Of a DNA stretch of 54,871 nucleotides, positions 8,405 through 16,110 are shown piece by piece. The position numbers were made by a program, and so were the translations under genes. Numbering within the stretch: position 1 is the stretch's first letter; every line of letters begins with the position of its first letter. The stretch is from an uncultured Clostridia bacterium (GTDB taxonomy: Bacteria > Bacillota > Clostridia > TANB77 > CAG-508): NCBI GenBank assembly GCA_944387505.1, contig CALXFG010000006.1, forward strand, positions 1 to 54,871. Direction: 5' to 3'. The notes below the pieces were generated by a model. It was given only the letters and a program-made list of their open reading frames with translations, ran no database searches and was not told the origin of the DNA.

Positions 8405-8437
8405 AGAAATTCAACTCTTATTTTGAGTTGAATTTCT
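8405..8437. terminator. Terminator of the deacetylase gene
   Basis: AGAAATTCAACTC (8405-8417) and GAGTTGAATTTCT (8425-8437) form a perfect 13-bp stem with a 7-nt loop, followed on the minus strand by a modest T-rich tract. It lies just downstream of the deacetylase stop. Confidence 0.75.
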
Positions 8438-8463
8438 TGTTTCTGTATATATTATAAATATTT

Positions 8464-9264
8464 TTATTGGTATGCATCTATCTCTTCTATAATTTCCTTT
8501 CCTGTCATCTCACAAGGAATATTGATTCTCTTAATAGCATGTTTATCTAGATTATTAAAATGATTCATTCCAATATCATATATTTGAAAATCAATGCCGT
8601 TATTTTTTAATGTCCTTACTGTTTCAGTTGTATATGCACCAAATGGATACGCAAATATTTTTAAATCTTGTTTTCCTAAATGTTTCTCTATTTCTTCATA
8701 AGACGCTTTTACATCATCACGAAGTTCTCGTACAGGACGCTTATCATAAAAAACGTGTTTTTTACTGTGACTGCCTATTTCTACAAGTCCACTATTTTGC
8801 ATTTCTAAACATTCTTCCCACCCTAAATATTGGATACCATCTATTTCTTGACCAATTTTATCTGTTACAATAAATATAGATACCTTTACCTGATACTGTT
8901 TCAAAATTGGATAAATATATTCATAATTACTGTAATATCCATCGTCAAATGTTATTACCATCGGTTTATCTGGAAGCTTTGTCTTTCCACTTTCAGCAAA
9001 TGCTAATTCTTTCATAGATATGATGGTATATCCATTTTCTATAAATGTTTTTATATTTTCTTCAAAACTTTCTGGCGTATTTATATAGTTAAAATTGTCT
9101 GGATCAGTTTCTGGAACAGTTGTTACGAAATTATGATATAGCAAAATAGGAACTTTGACATCTGCTCTTTTTGTATCTCTTTTTTGTCTAATAACCATTC
9201 CAATAGTAACTACAATCACAACAATTATCATACATATAATTATCAACTTCTTTTTTGTACTCAC
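8464..9264 (-). CDS. Membrane-anchored polysaccharide deacetylase
   Basis: About 266 residues. A GTG at 9264 is preferred because AGAGGTGA lies 6 nt upstream; a longer frame to 9339 has no comparable site. An N-terminal membrane anchor is followed by a NodB-type carbohydrate esterase 4 domain with FDDGYYSNYEY (motif 1, metal Asp), SHSKKH (motif 2, HxxxH) and YPFGAY (motif 3). CE4 enzymes remove N-acetyl groups from GlcNAc polymers or peptidoglycan outside the membrane. It is divergently arranged with a PgaC-like synthase 97 bp away, which suggests a poly-GlcNAc-type exopolysaccharide, but peptidoglycan is an alternative substrate. Confidence 0.88.
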   Translation of the reverse strand: MSTKKKLIIICMIIVVIVVTIGMVIRQKRDTKRADVKVPILLYHNFVTTVPETDPDNFNYINTPESFEENIKTFIENGYTIISMKELAFAESGKTKLPDKPMVITFDDGYYSNYEYIYPILKQYQVKVSIFIVTDKIGQEIDGIQYLGWEECLEMQNSGLVEIGSHSKKHVFYDKRPVRELRDDVKASYEEIEKHLGKQDLKIFAYPFGAYTTETVRTLKNNGIDFQIYDIGMNHFNNLDKHAIKRINIPCEMTGKEIIEEIDAYQ

Positions 9265-9361
9265 TTTATCTTCACCTCTTTTTATTATATTTATGATAAA
9301 CATTTTTTGACACTTATCACTATTTTTCGACAGTTTCATAAGATACTATGAGGTGATAAAA

Positions 9362-10639
9362 ATGTTTTTCATATCTATGATAATTGCACTAATATGTCTT
9401 ATCTGTTCAATATGTATCAATATCAATTGGATATATGATATTTCATGTTATTTAGGCTATTTCTTGGCAATTTATCTCGTAACTTTTATAGCCATTATTC
9501 CAGGATTTCATTATGTATTTAATTTTGTTAGTTTGTTACTTCATAAAAAAGATAAGAAGAAATCCTATAACAAAAAAGAGGAAGATGTTACAATTTTGTT
9601 ACCAGTATACAATGCCAAAAAATCAATAGAAGAAACACTTAACTCTATTAAAAAGCAAAAATACTGTGGAAATATTTATGTAAAAATAATCGATGATGGT
9701 TCAACTGATGGAACTTTGGAATTATTAAAATCAATGGATTTAGATTCTAATATGACATTGATAGAAACCAAACACCAAGGAAAAGCAAATGCACTTAACC
9801 AAGGATTACAAACTGTGTGTACAGATTATACCATTACAATTGATAGCGACACCGTTTTGCATCCTTTAGCTGTTAGAAATATCATGCATAAGTTGGTAAG
9901 TTCTAATAAAAAAACAGCTGCCACAGCAGGTTGCCTATTTGTCAAAAATGCTAAAAAGAACTTTATTACAAAAATACAACAATGGGATTATACGCTTGGT
10001 ATTTTTGGTGTAAAACTAATGCAAGGCAACTACAATTCCACCTTAGTTGCACAAGGTGCTTTTAGTGCTTATAAAACAAAAATGCTAAAAGAAATCGGTG
10101 GTTGGCAACATTGTGTAGGAGAAGATATTGTTCTTACTTGGCAATTGTTAAGTAAGGGCTATGAAACCAATTTTGCAAAAAATGCGATTGCATTTACAGT
10201 TGTTCCAGAAAAATATAAGGAATTGGGTAAACAAAGAAAAAGATGGGCTAGAGGTATGATAGAAGCTTTTAAAAAGAATAAACTATTAACTTCTAAGAAA
10301 ATGTCATTGAAGTCTAAATTTTTAGCATGCTTTAATGTCTTTTTCCCTTTTATTGATTTAGCACTTCTGATTTTTGTACCACTTAGCTTAATTTTCTTAG
10401 CGTTTGGAAATCCTTTACTACTTGGTTGGATTTCTTTATTAGTGATTCCTTTTGGACTATTGTTATGCTTATTAATCGAAATCAAGAGAAAAAATATGCT
10501 AAAAGAAATTGATTGTAAATTAGAAAAAAGAAGTTGTTTGGCATTTCTTGTGTATATTTTGGTTTATGCGTTTATCTTAGCTCCTTATTGTCTAATGGGA
10601 TATATTTCAGAGTTAATCAATTTGAAAAAGAAATGGTAA
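9362..10639 (+). CDS. Processive family 2 glycosyltransferase (PgaC/IcaA-like)
   Basis: About 425 residues from the ATG at 9362 (AGGTGA 4-5 nt upstream). Two N-terminal membrane helices precede a GT-A domain with VTILLPVYN, IIDDGSTDGT and TIDSDT (the DxD metal site). The EDIVLTW motif and KQRKRW (Q/RxxRW) follow and mark processive synthases such as poly-GlcNAc, hyaluronan and cellulose synthases. Two or three C-terminal helices form the export channel region. The divergent deacetylase fits synthesis followed by partial deacetylation of a poly-N-acetylglucosamine-like polymer. The polymer identity is inference. Confidence 0.9.
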   Translation: MFFISMIIALICLICSICININWIYDISCYLGYFLAIYLVTFIAIIPGFHYVFNFVSLLLHKKDKKKSYNKKEEDVTILLPVYNAKKSIEETLNSIKKQKYCGNIYVKIIDDGSTDGTLELLKSMDLDSNMTLIETKHQGKANALNQGLQTVCTDYTITIDSDTVLHPLAVRNIMHKLVSSNKKTAATAGCLFVKNAKKNFITKIQQWDYTLGIFGVKLMQGNYNSTLVAQGAFSAYKTKMLKEIGGWQHCVGEDIVLTWQLLSKGYETNFAKNAIAFTVVPEKYKELGKQRKRWARGMIEAFKKNKLLTSKKMSLKSKFLACFNVFFPFIDLALLIFVPLSLIFLAFGNPLLLGWISLLVIPFGLLLCLLIEIKRKNMLKEIDCKLEKRSCLAFLVYILVYAFILAPYCLMGYISELINLKKKW

Positions 10640-10646
10640 TTGTGAT

Positions 10647-10674
10647 AAGGAAGGAATTTTTCCTTCCTTGTTTT
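10647..10674 (+). terminator. Terminator of the GT2 gene
   Basis: AAGGAAGGAA (10647-10656) and TTCCTTCCTT (10660-10669) form a perfect 10-bp stem with a 3-nt loop, followed by GTTTT. Confidence 0.85.
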
Positions 10675-10739
10675 AGCATAGAATAATTTTATATATTTCT
10701 GTATCGTCTATTCTTAAAAAATAAGGATGATTCTTTTCG

Positions 10740-10768
10740 TTGAAGTATACATAATTTTGTGCTATAAT
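10740..10768 (+). promoter_or_regulatory. Sigma-A promoter of the HD-domain gene
   Basis: TTGAAG (10740-10745), 17-bp spacer, TATAAT (10763-10768). The transcript begins about 80 nt before the coding start. Confidence 0.8.
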
Positions 10769-10792
10769 ATAAAATGATAACATTTAGTAGGA

Positions 10793-10829
10793 GTCTTCCT
10801 TGCGTGACATCAGGTGTATGCAAGAGGAC
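10793..10829 (+). promoter_or_regulatory. 5' UTR hairpin of the HD-domain gene
   Basis: GTCTTCCTTGC (10793-10803) pairs with GCAAGAGGAC (10820-10829) with one bulged C, closing a 16-nt loop. It ends 11 nt before the AAGGAGG ribosome-binding site (10841-10847). It matches no riboswitch that I recognise and could simply protect the 5' end. Confidence 0.5.
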
Positions 10830-10855
10830 AATTAATTAATAAGGAGGATAATAAA

Positions 10856-12004
10856 ATGTTTAAAAAAGAGTGTTTAAATCTCTCTACGCTAAAAGCGTTA
10901 AATGAGATCTTGAAGCGGTTAAATTGCTTACGCCGGTGGACGTCTTTTATCAAGGACGACACCTACAATGAACTCGCAAAGCAAGGATTCAATTGTATTG
11001 CTGCTTATCTTTTAGCATCTTATGCTGAAGAGAATGGTAAAATCATTCATTGGGAAAATTTCCCCAAGATTGCTCTGTATAGAGCATTCAAAAAGGTATA
11101 TGTATCTTTCGATACACCAGAACATATTAACAACCAAGTATGTGAAATTGGTAATATCGAAAAAGAAGCGTTCGATGAAAAAACCAAAGAATATATCACC
11201 GAACTGACTAATGAAGATTTTTGCAATTTCATATGTGAAGGTTTAAACACATATGAAATGGAAATCTATAAAGCTGCAACAAAACTTACCTCAAAGGTAG
11301 AGTTATCCGCAATAGGTAAACGATCTACTTTGGAATATTTTGAAAAAAAGTTTGAAATCCAGAAATCTATTAAAAATTTTTACTACATTCCTGGAGTAAA
11401 AGTATTTAATAAATTTTATAGAACCTATTTTAGAAGGTTTAAAAAGATTTCAAAACTTCGTAACCAAAACAGGTGGTCAGTTTACCCCTATCTCTTAAAT
11501 TGTTCTGTTCTTGGACATTTACTTGATACTGCCATTTTTTCATATCTTATCGGATTACAAAATTTCGATGAAAGAGTAGCAGCAATGATGTTTTTCATGG
11601 GCATTTTCCACGATTTAGGAGAAGTCTGGACAACAGACTACCCATCACCTATTAAGTATGGAATACCTGGACTTAAAAAGGCTGTTGACATTTTTGAGGA
11701 AATAATGTTAAACAAACACTTTTTTTCAAAGATATCTTCGTACATTGCAGAACACATACGTAATCTGCTTAAGGAAAAAGAGTCAACTTTCCATAAGTGG
11801 ATAAAACCTGCTGATATGTTAGCAGCAGATTCTGAATGTTGGAGACAGTGTAGAGCTGGAACTCGAGATCCATATTTCAAAGAAGCTATTGAAAAATTCG
11901 ATAAACAGCTTTCTGACAATGTTTATCAATTGCCACCGCTTTTTCAGGAGTTACACGATTATTACTTGAGATATGCGAAATTTGCAATTAGAGACATTGA
12001 CTAA
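10856..12004 (+). CDS. Tandem YfbR-like HD-domain protein, first domain degenerate
   Basis: A 382-residue protein (ATG at 10856, AAGGAGG 8 nt upstream). The C-terminal half resembles 5'-deoxynucleotidase YfbR: RW, a metal His in SVLGH, then FHDLGEVWTTDYPSPIK with the HD pair, the following Glu and the TxDxP(S/T)P(I/V)K stretch. The N-terminal half (about residues 14-100) aligns by eye to the same template, with NCLRRW, a helix where SEH should be and DTPEHI near the end. There the His and HD ligands are replaced (LAKQ, LYRAFKKV). The protein thus looks like a duplicated HD fold with a non-catalytic first copy. YfbR enzymes dephosphorylate dNMPs; the role of this form is unproven. Base use is visibly more GC-rich near the 5' end than in its neighbours. 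Confidence 0.75.
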   Translation: MFKKECLNLSTLKALNEILKRLNCLRRWTSFIKDDTYNELAKQGFNCIAAYLLASYAEENGKIIHWENFPKIALYRAFKKVYVSFDTPEHINNQVCEIGNIEKEAFDEKTKEYITELTNEDFCNFICEGLNTYEMEIYKAATKLTSKVELSAIGKRSTLEYFEKKFEIQKSIKNFYYIPGVKVFNKFYRTYFRRFKKISKLRNQNRWSVYPYLLNCSVLGHLLDTAIFSYLIGLQNFDERVAAMMFFMGIFHDLGEVWTTDYPSPIKYGIPGLKKAVDIFEEIMLNKHFFSKISSYIAEHIRNLLKEKESTFHKWIKPADMLAADSECWRQCRAGTRDPYFKEAIEKFDKQLSDNVYQLPPLFQELHDYYLRYAKFAIRDID

Positions 12005-12014
12005 CACACCCAAT

Positions 12015-12042
12015 GACCGCCTCTCCTTGAGGCGGTCTAACT
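12015..12042 (+). terminator. Terminator of the HD-domain gene
   Basis: GACCGCCTC (12015-12023) and GAGGCGGTC (12029-12037) form a perfect 9-bp GC-rich stem with a 5-nt loop. The following tract (TAACTGGTTTT) is a weak U run. Confidence 0.75.
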
Positions 12043-12147
12043 GGTTTTATCAACAAATAATTTAATATCTAATACAGCACTAGCATAATTCTTGCACTTA
12101 TGATATAGTTGATATAAATAAATCCGATTTAACTAAGAGGTGATAAT

Positions 12148-12903
12148 ATGATAACCAATAGTTTTGATAATCACTCAGAAGCCAAAATTAATCCTAAGCC
12201 AAGAGAAAACAGATTAACATGTGATGCTTGTATTATTACATTTTCGAATATCATAGAAGATTATGTACTTAACCATTATGACTGTAAAAAAGTTGGTGAA
12301 CTAAAATTTGTAACTGGTCCTTTATCTGTTTATGAATTAGAATATAAAAATAAGGTCATTGCATTTTATAAAACTTATATGGGTGCCCCTACCGCTGTTG
12401 GTGCTTTAGAAGATGCTACTGAAATATTAGATACCAATAAGTTTATTGTATTTGGTGGAGCGGGTTCTTTAGATAAAAACATCTCTCATGGTAAAATCAT
12501 GGTTCCAACATATGCCTATCGAGATGAGGGAACTTCTTATCATTATGCCTCACCAAGTGACTATATAAAAATCAAAAATGCTCCTGCTGTTTCAAACTTT
12601 ATGAAAGAACAACAACTTCCTTTTGTAGAAGGAAAAACTTGGACAACAGATGCTTTCTATCGAGAAACTGTCCATAATTTTGAAAAACGAAAACAAGATG
12701 GTTGTATTTCAGTAGAAATGGAATGTTCTGCATTCCAAGCAGTTTGTAATTTTAGAAACCTAGAATTATATTATTTCTTAACAAGTGGTGATTTACTGGA
12801 TGCACCTGTTTGGGACAGTCGAAAAAAAGAAAATGATTTGACTGGAACACAACATGATTTCACACATTTTGAAATTGCATTAGAATTAGCAATTTCAGTA
12901 TGA
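12148..12903 (+). CDS. Nucleoside phosphorylase (PNP/UDP family)
   Basis: A 251-residue protein of the PNP_UDP_1 fold, from an ATG with AGAGGTGA about 5 nt upstream. Conserved features are the FGGAGSLD phosphate/purine-site loop, HGKIMVP and the C-terminal VEMECSAFQAV, in which the Glu-Met-Glu contacts the ribose. SGD follows where the catalytic Asp lies. The family cleaves the glycosidic bond of nucleosides with phosphate, or with water in nucleosidases; base specificity cannot be read here. It lies 143 bp after the HD-domain gene, past that gene's terminator. The two could act in sequence, dephosphorylation then phosphorolysis, but this is inference. Confidence 0.85.
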   Translation: MITNSFDNHSEAKINPKPRENRLTCDACIITFSNIIEDYVLNHYDCKKVGELKFVTGPLSVYELEYKNKVIAFYKTYMGAPTAVGALEDATEILDTNKFIVFGGAGSLDKNISHGKIMVPTYAYRDEGTSYHYASPSDYIKIKNAPAVSNFMKEQQLPFVEGKTWTTDAFYRETVHNFEKRKQDGCISVEMECSAFQAVCNFRNLELYYFLTSGDLLDAPVWDSRKKENDLTGTQHDFTHFEIALELAISV

Positions 12904-12919
12904 AATCATAAGTTTTCAT

Positions 12920-12948
12920 TTGACAAATATAAATTAATATGCTATTAT
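12920..12948 (+). promoter_or_regulatory. Strong sigma-A promoter of an RNA candidate
   Basis: TTGACA (12920-12925), 17-bp spacer, TATTAT (12943-12948). There is no coding frame downstream on this strand before the terminator at 13068-13099. Confidence 0.8.
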
Positions 12949-12954
12949 TTAGTT

Positions 12955-13099
12955 ACATAATAAATGTGTCTGTTACCGATGGACATTTTGTAGATTGTAT
13001 GTGTATCCGCGAATGCACATACTGTTTAAAAATGTATCCTAAATCAGGTTGAGGATAACATTTACTCGTATGTGTACCGTAACTACACATACTTTTTTT
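12955..13099 (+). ncRNA. Candidate small structured RNA, about 145 nt
   Basis: Bounded by a near-consensus promoter and a classic terminator (GTATGTGTA / TACACATAC stem, 13068-13092, then T7). Four hairpins can be drawn. A is 12962-12988. B is 12997-13022 (GTATGTGTA / TGCACATAC, 8-nt loop). C is 13032-13061 (ATGTATCCT / AGGATAACAT, one bulge, 11-nt loop). D is the terminator. B and D share the same 5' arm, so the 3' arm of B can also pair with the 5' arm of D and would then compete with termination. The loops of A, B and D each contain CCG. No ORF is present and no known RNA family was recognised. The next minus-strand gene is feoB, convergent. Confidence 0.65.
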
Positions 13100-13162
13100 G
13101 TGGTAAAAAACAAATGAATAGTAAAATTTTCGTAAAGAATTTCAAAGTAAAAAAATATAAAC

Positions 13163-13189
13163 CTCCCCATGCAACGCCAACATGGGGAG
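13163..13189 (-). terminator. Terminator of feoB
   Basis: CTCCCCATG (13163-13171) and CATGGGGAG (13181-13189) form a perfect 9-bp stem with a 9-nt loop. On the minus strand it is followed by a T-rich run. Confidence 0.85.
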
Positions 13190-13211
13190 TATATTTATAC
13201 CATAAATTATG

Positions 13212-15344
13212 TCAAACCACAAAAACCTGATAAACCAAAGTCGTCAACATACAAAGAACAACACCACAAACCGTTGGAATTAAAAAGCCAATTGCTGTCC
13301 ATTTCCAACTACCTGTTTCCTTCTTAATAGTAAGTAAAGTTGTCGCACAAGGAAAATGAAATACAGTAAATAACATAACATTAATCGCTGTTAATATCGT
13401 CCAACCATTTTGTCTTAAGATTTCCCCTATTGCAAATGTATCTTCCATATTCACTAATGAAGTACCTTGCATATAGCACATAAGGATAATCGGAAGTACA
13501 ATTTCATTTGCAGGTATTCCGAATATAAAGGCTGTTAAAATATATCCATCTAATCCCATAAGTTTTGCCAATGGTTCTAAAAAGTTTGCAATCATCGTTA
13601 ATAAACTTTGTCCTTGTATGCCAATATTGGCAAATAACCATATAACAAGACCAGCAGGCGCTGCAACTGCAATTGCTCTTCCTAATATAAAGATGGTTCT
13701 ATCAAAAATAGACCTAACCAATACTTTTAAAAATTGTGGCTTTCGATAGGGTGGCAATTCTAACACAAAAGAAGACGGCATTCCCTTTAAAATAGTTTTT
13801 GATAAGATTTTAGATATCACCAATGTCATGATAATCCCTAGTATAATCACAACCATAACAGCGATTGTGGATACAATGGATGCTCCTATTCCCCTTATCG
13901 TCCCTGCTATAAATATTGTCGCAATGGTAATTAAAAATGGAAATCTTCCATTACATGGAACTAAATTATTGGTTAATATAGCAATTAATCTTTCTCTTGG
14001 TGAATCGATAATTCTACATCCTGTGACTCCACAACTATTACAACCAAATCCCATACACATGGTAATCATTTGTTTTCCACTGCAACAAGCCTTTTTAAAA
14101 AAGCCATCCATATTAAAAGCAATCCTTGGCAAATATCCTAAATCTTCTAATATGGTGAACAATGGAAAAAAGATAGCCATTGGTGGTAACATAACCGATA
14201 TGACCCATGTTAAAGTTTGGTATACACCTAAAATTAACATATTGGATAGCCATTCTGGGCAATGTATATATGTAGCAAATTCTATCAATTTTTCTTGTAT
14301 GTTTCCAAATACACTAAATAAAAATTGAGATGGATAATTAGCTCCTACAATCGTAATCCAAAATATGAGTAGCAAAAATACAATCATAATGGGAATTCCA
14401 TATTTTTTAGAAGTCAATATTTTATCAATTTTTCTATCTCGATTAGCATAATTTTTATTTCTAAATTGACATACCTTTTTCCCTATTTTTTCTGCATCTT
14501 TCACAATCGTTGATACGATTCTTTCTTTAAATTCTTCTTGATAAATTCCTTCCTCTTCTAATGTCTCTAGAGTCTCTTTTCTGGCTTTATCTATCTCACT
14601 ATGATTGATTAATTGTATATTTAATTGTTTTTCTATTTCTTTTAAAATACGCTCTTCACCATCTAACACTTTTATGCTTATCCATCTAGCTAGTTTTTCT
14701 TCGATGGAATACTGTTCCATAATGATTTCTTGTACTTGTTCAATTGCTTTTTCTATCTTTTCCTGATATTGTATTTGATATATTTTATGTTTCTCTTCTT
14801 TTCCTTCACAAACAGTTCTCATCACTTTTAATAAATTATTTAATGTCTTTTTCTTTCTAGCAGTAACACCTACAACTGGTACTTTTAATATGTTAGACAA
14901 TTCTTCTAGATGAACTTCTATTTTCTTTTTTCTAGCTTCATCTAATAGATTCACACAAACAATTAAATTATCTGTGATTTCGGTTATTTGTAATACAAGA
15001 TTTAAATTTCTTTCTAAAGAGGTGGCATCTACTACAACAACAGTTGCATCTGGATTTCCAAAACAAATATAGTTTCTGGCAATCTCTTCTTCTTCAGAAT
15101 GAGACATAATAGAATATGTACCAGGAATATCAACAAGCTTATAGGTTTCTCCTCTATATTTAAAATATCCTGTTGCATTTGCAACTGTTTTACCCGTCCA
15201 GTTACCAGTATGTTGATTCATTCCTGTTAGATTATTAAATATGGTTGATTTTCCAACATTGGGATTTCCTGCTAATGCGATTGTATAATTACTTTTTCGC
15301 TTTGTTTCCTTTTGCCTGATAGATAACTTTTCTTTTTTACTCAT
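13212..15344 (-). CDS. feoB: Ferrous iron transporter FeoB
   Basis: A 710-residue Fe(II) importer. The cytosolic G domain starts with GNPNVGKST (about 26-34), followed by VDIPGTYS (G3) and VNLLDEA (G4, usually NMxD). A helical GDI-like stretch leads to the membrane part, with GCNSCGVTGCR and PCNGRFP, the conserved Cys-containing gate motifs, among roughly eight helices. Full length for the family. The start at ATG 15344 has AAAGGAGG about 6 nt upstream. feoA lies immediately upstream on the same strand (118-nt gap), forming a feoAB unit. Confidence 0.96.
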   Translation of the reverse strand: MSKKEKLSIRQKETKRKSNYTIALAGNPNVGKSTIFNNLTGMNQHTGNWTGKTVANATGYFKYRGETYKLVDIPGTYSIMSHSEEEEIARNYICFGNPDATVVVVDATSLERNLNLVLQITEITDNLIVCVNLLDEARKKKIEVHLEELSNILKVPVVGVTARKKKTLNNLLKVMRTVCEGKEEKHKIYQIQYQEKIEKAIEQVQEIIMEQYSIEEKLARWISIKVLDGEERILKEIEKQLNIQLINHSEIDKARKETLETLEEEGIYQEEFKERIVSTIVKDAEKIGKKVCQFRNKNYANRDRKIDKILTSKKYGIPIMIVFLLLIFWITIVGANYPSQFLFSVFGNIQEKLIEFATYIHCPEWLSNMLILGVYQTLTWVISVMLPPMAIFFPLFTILEDLGYLPRIAFNMDGFFKKACCSGKQMITMCMGFGCNSCGVTGCRIIDSPRERLIAILTNNLVPCNGRFPFLITIATIFIAGTIRGIGASIVSTIAVMVVIILGIIMTLVISKILSKTILKGMPSSFVLELPPYRKPQFLKVLVRSIFDRTIFILGRAIAVAAPAGLVIWLFANIGIQGQSLLTMIANFLEPLAKLMGLDGYILTAFIFGIPANEIVLPIILMCYMQGTSLVNMEDTFAIGEILRQNGWTILTAINVMLFTVFHFPCATTLLTIKKETGSWKWTAIGFLIPTVCGVVLCMLTTLVYQVFVV

Positions 15345-15462
15345 ATAATCCTCCTTTTATTTTCTTTTGTGATTTTATAGATATGTATGTCGAAATCTTT
15401 GTTTTTACCGACATCCCATTTTTTATCTATTGTATTGTATATAAATTTTTATTATTTTGTTA

Positions 15463-15690
15463 CTACTTCACCTTTATGTTTTCTGCATCTTCCTTTCGGA
15501 TAGCAATTAAACTTCCACGAAATTCAAAAGCTCTCGGATCTCCTGATGGACTTATTAGAACTGGTTTTATACTTGTTCCTTCTATCAATCCTAAATCTAA
15601 TAATCTTCTTTTAATGGTTTCTTCTCCTATAATGTTATTAACAACACCTATTTCGCCCAATTGTAATTCATTCACTGTTTTTTCTTTCAT
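15463..15690 (-). CDS. feoA: Ferrous iron transport protein FeoA
   Basis: A 75-residue SH3-like cytosolic protein that assists FeoB. RRLLDLGLIEGT is the family signature, and ISPSGDPRAFEFRGSLIAIRKEDAENI is the typical second half. TGGAGGTG lies about 11 nt upstream of the ATG. First gene of the feoAB unit. The promoter is unclear: a TTGACC box at 15778-15773 has only a poor -10 (TATCAG) 16 bp away. That -35 is one arm of a GTCAA-N4-TTGAC palindrome shared with the divergent promoter at 15783. Confidence 0.93.
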   Translation of the reverse strand: MKEKTVNELQLGEIGVVNNIIGEETIKRRLLDLGLIEGTSIKPVLISPSGDPRAFEFRGSLIAIRKEDAENIKVK

Positions 15691-15773
15691 TTACATATAG
15701 CACCTCCATATTATGTTTAGTATATAATATTCTTTTTTCGATTTTATGTTCTGATACATGACTTGTATGCTCG

Positions 15774-15787
15774 GTCAAAAAATTGAC
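15774..15787. promoter_or_regulatory. GTCAA-N4-TTGAC palindrome between divergent promoters
   Basis: A perfect 5+4+5 inverted repeat whose right arm is the -35 box of the plus-strand promoter and whose left arm contains the possible feoA -35. It could be an operator or simply two back-to-back -35 boxes. Confidence 0.4.
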
Positions 15788-15811
15788 ATAAATGTATATT
15801 CATGGTAAAAT
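15783..15811 (+). promoter_or_regulatory. Strong sigma-A promoter upstream of an RNA candidate
   Basis: TTGACA (15783-15788), 17-bp spacer, TAAAAT (15806-15811), about 300 nt before the next coding start on this strand. Confidence 0.8.
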
Positions 15812-15817
15812 AGTTAT

Positions 15818-16003
15818 GTAGGAATTTTTTATTTTAAGAAATATTAACTCTCTTGGTCTTAAGTACTAAGAATTTTTTATTGTATAGGAAACAATATGAA
15901 ACTTTAAGTTACTTAGGCTCAAAGAGAAAATAAAAATTTAATATTTTATTTTCAAAAGAAAATCACGTTAACTTAAAATTATTTGATTTTCTTATTTCGT
16001 TTT
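15818..16003 (+). ncRNA. Candidate small RNA or terminating leader, about 185 nt
   Basis: Runs from the promoter above to a terminator-like hairpin (AAGAAAATCA 15956-15965, TGATTTTCTT 15984-15993, then a T-rich tail). Between them a long imperfect stem pairs CTCTTGGTCTTAAGTA (from 15850) with TACTTAGGC...AAGAG (to 15926). An inner ATTGT/ACAAT hairpin sits in its apical loop, and an AT-rich basal extension is possible. No ORF of note is present. The rod shape and size recall 6S RNA, but I cannot confirm that. If termination is regulated it may instead be the leader of the FUSC-like gene. Confidence 0.5.
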
Positions 16004-16110
16004 ATCATCATAATCAATCCATAAAAAACAAGTATAGATAACATTATCTGAAAGTACTGATAATGTACAAGTAACCTTTTAAAATGATTATTGAGAAAGG
16101 AGTTGTTTTT

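Noticed and set aside
12061..12147. Promoter for the nucleoside phosphorylase
   Set aside because: TTGCAC at 12092 has only TATAAA at 15-bp spacing, too poor to call, although the terminator before it implies that a promoter exists.
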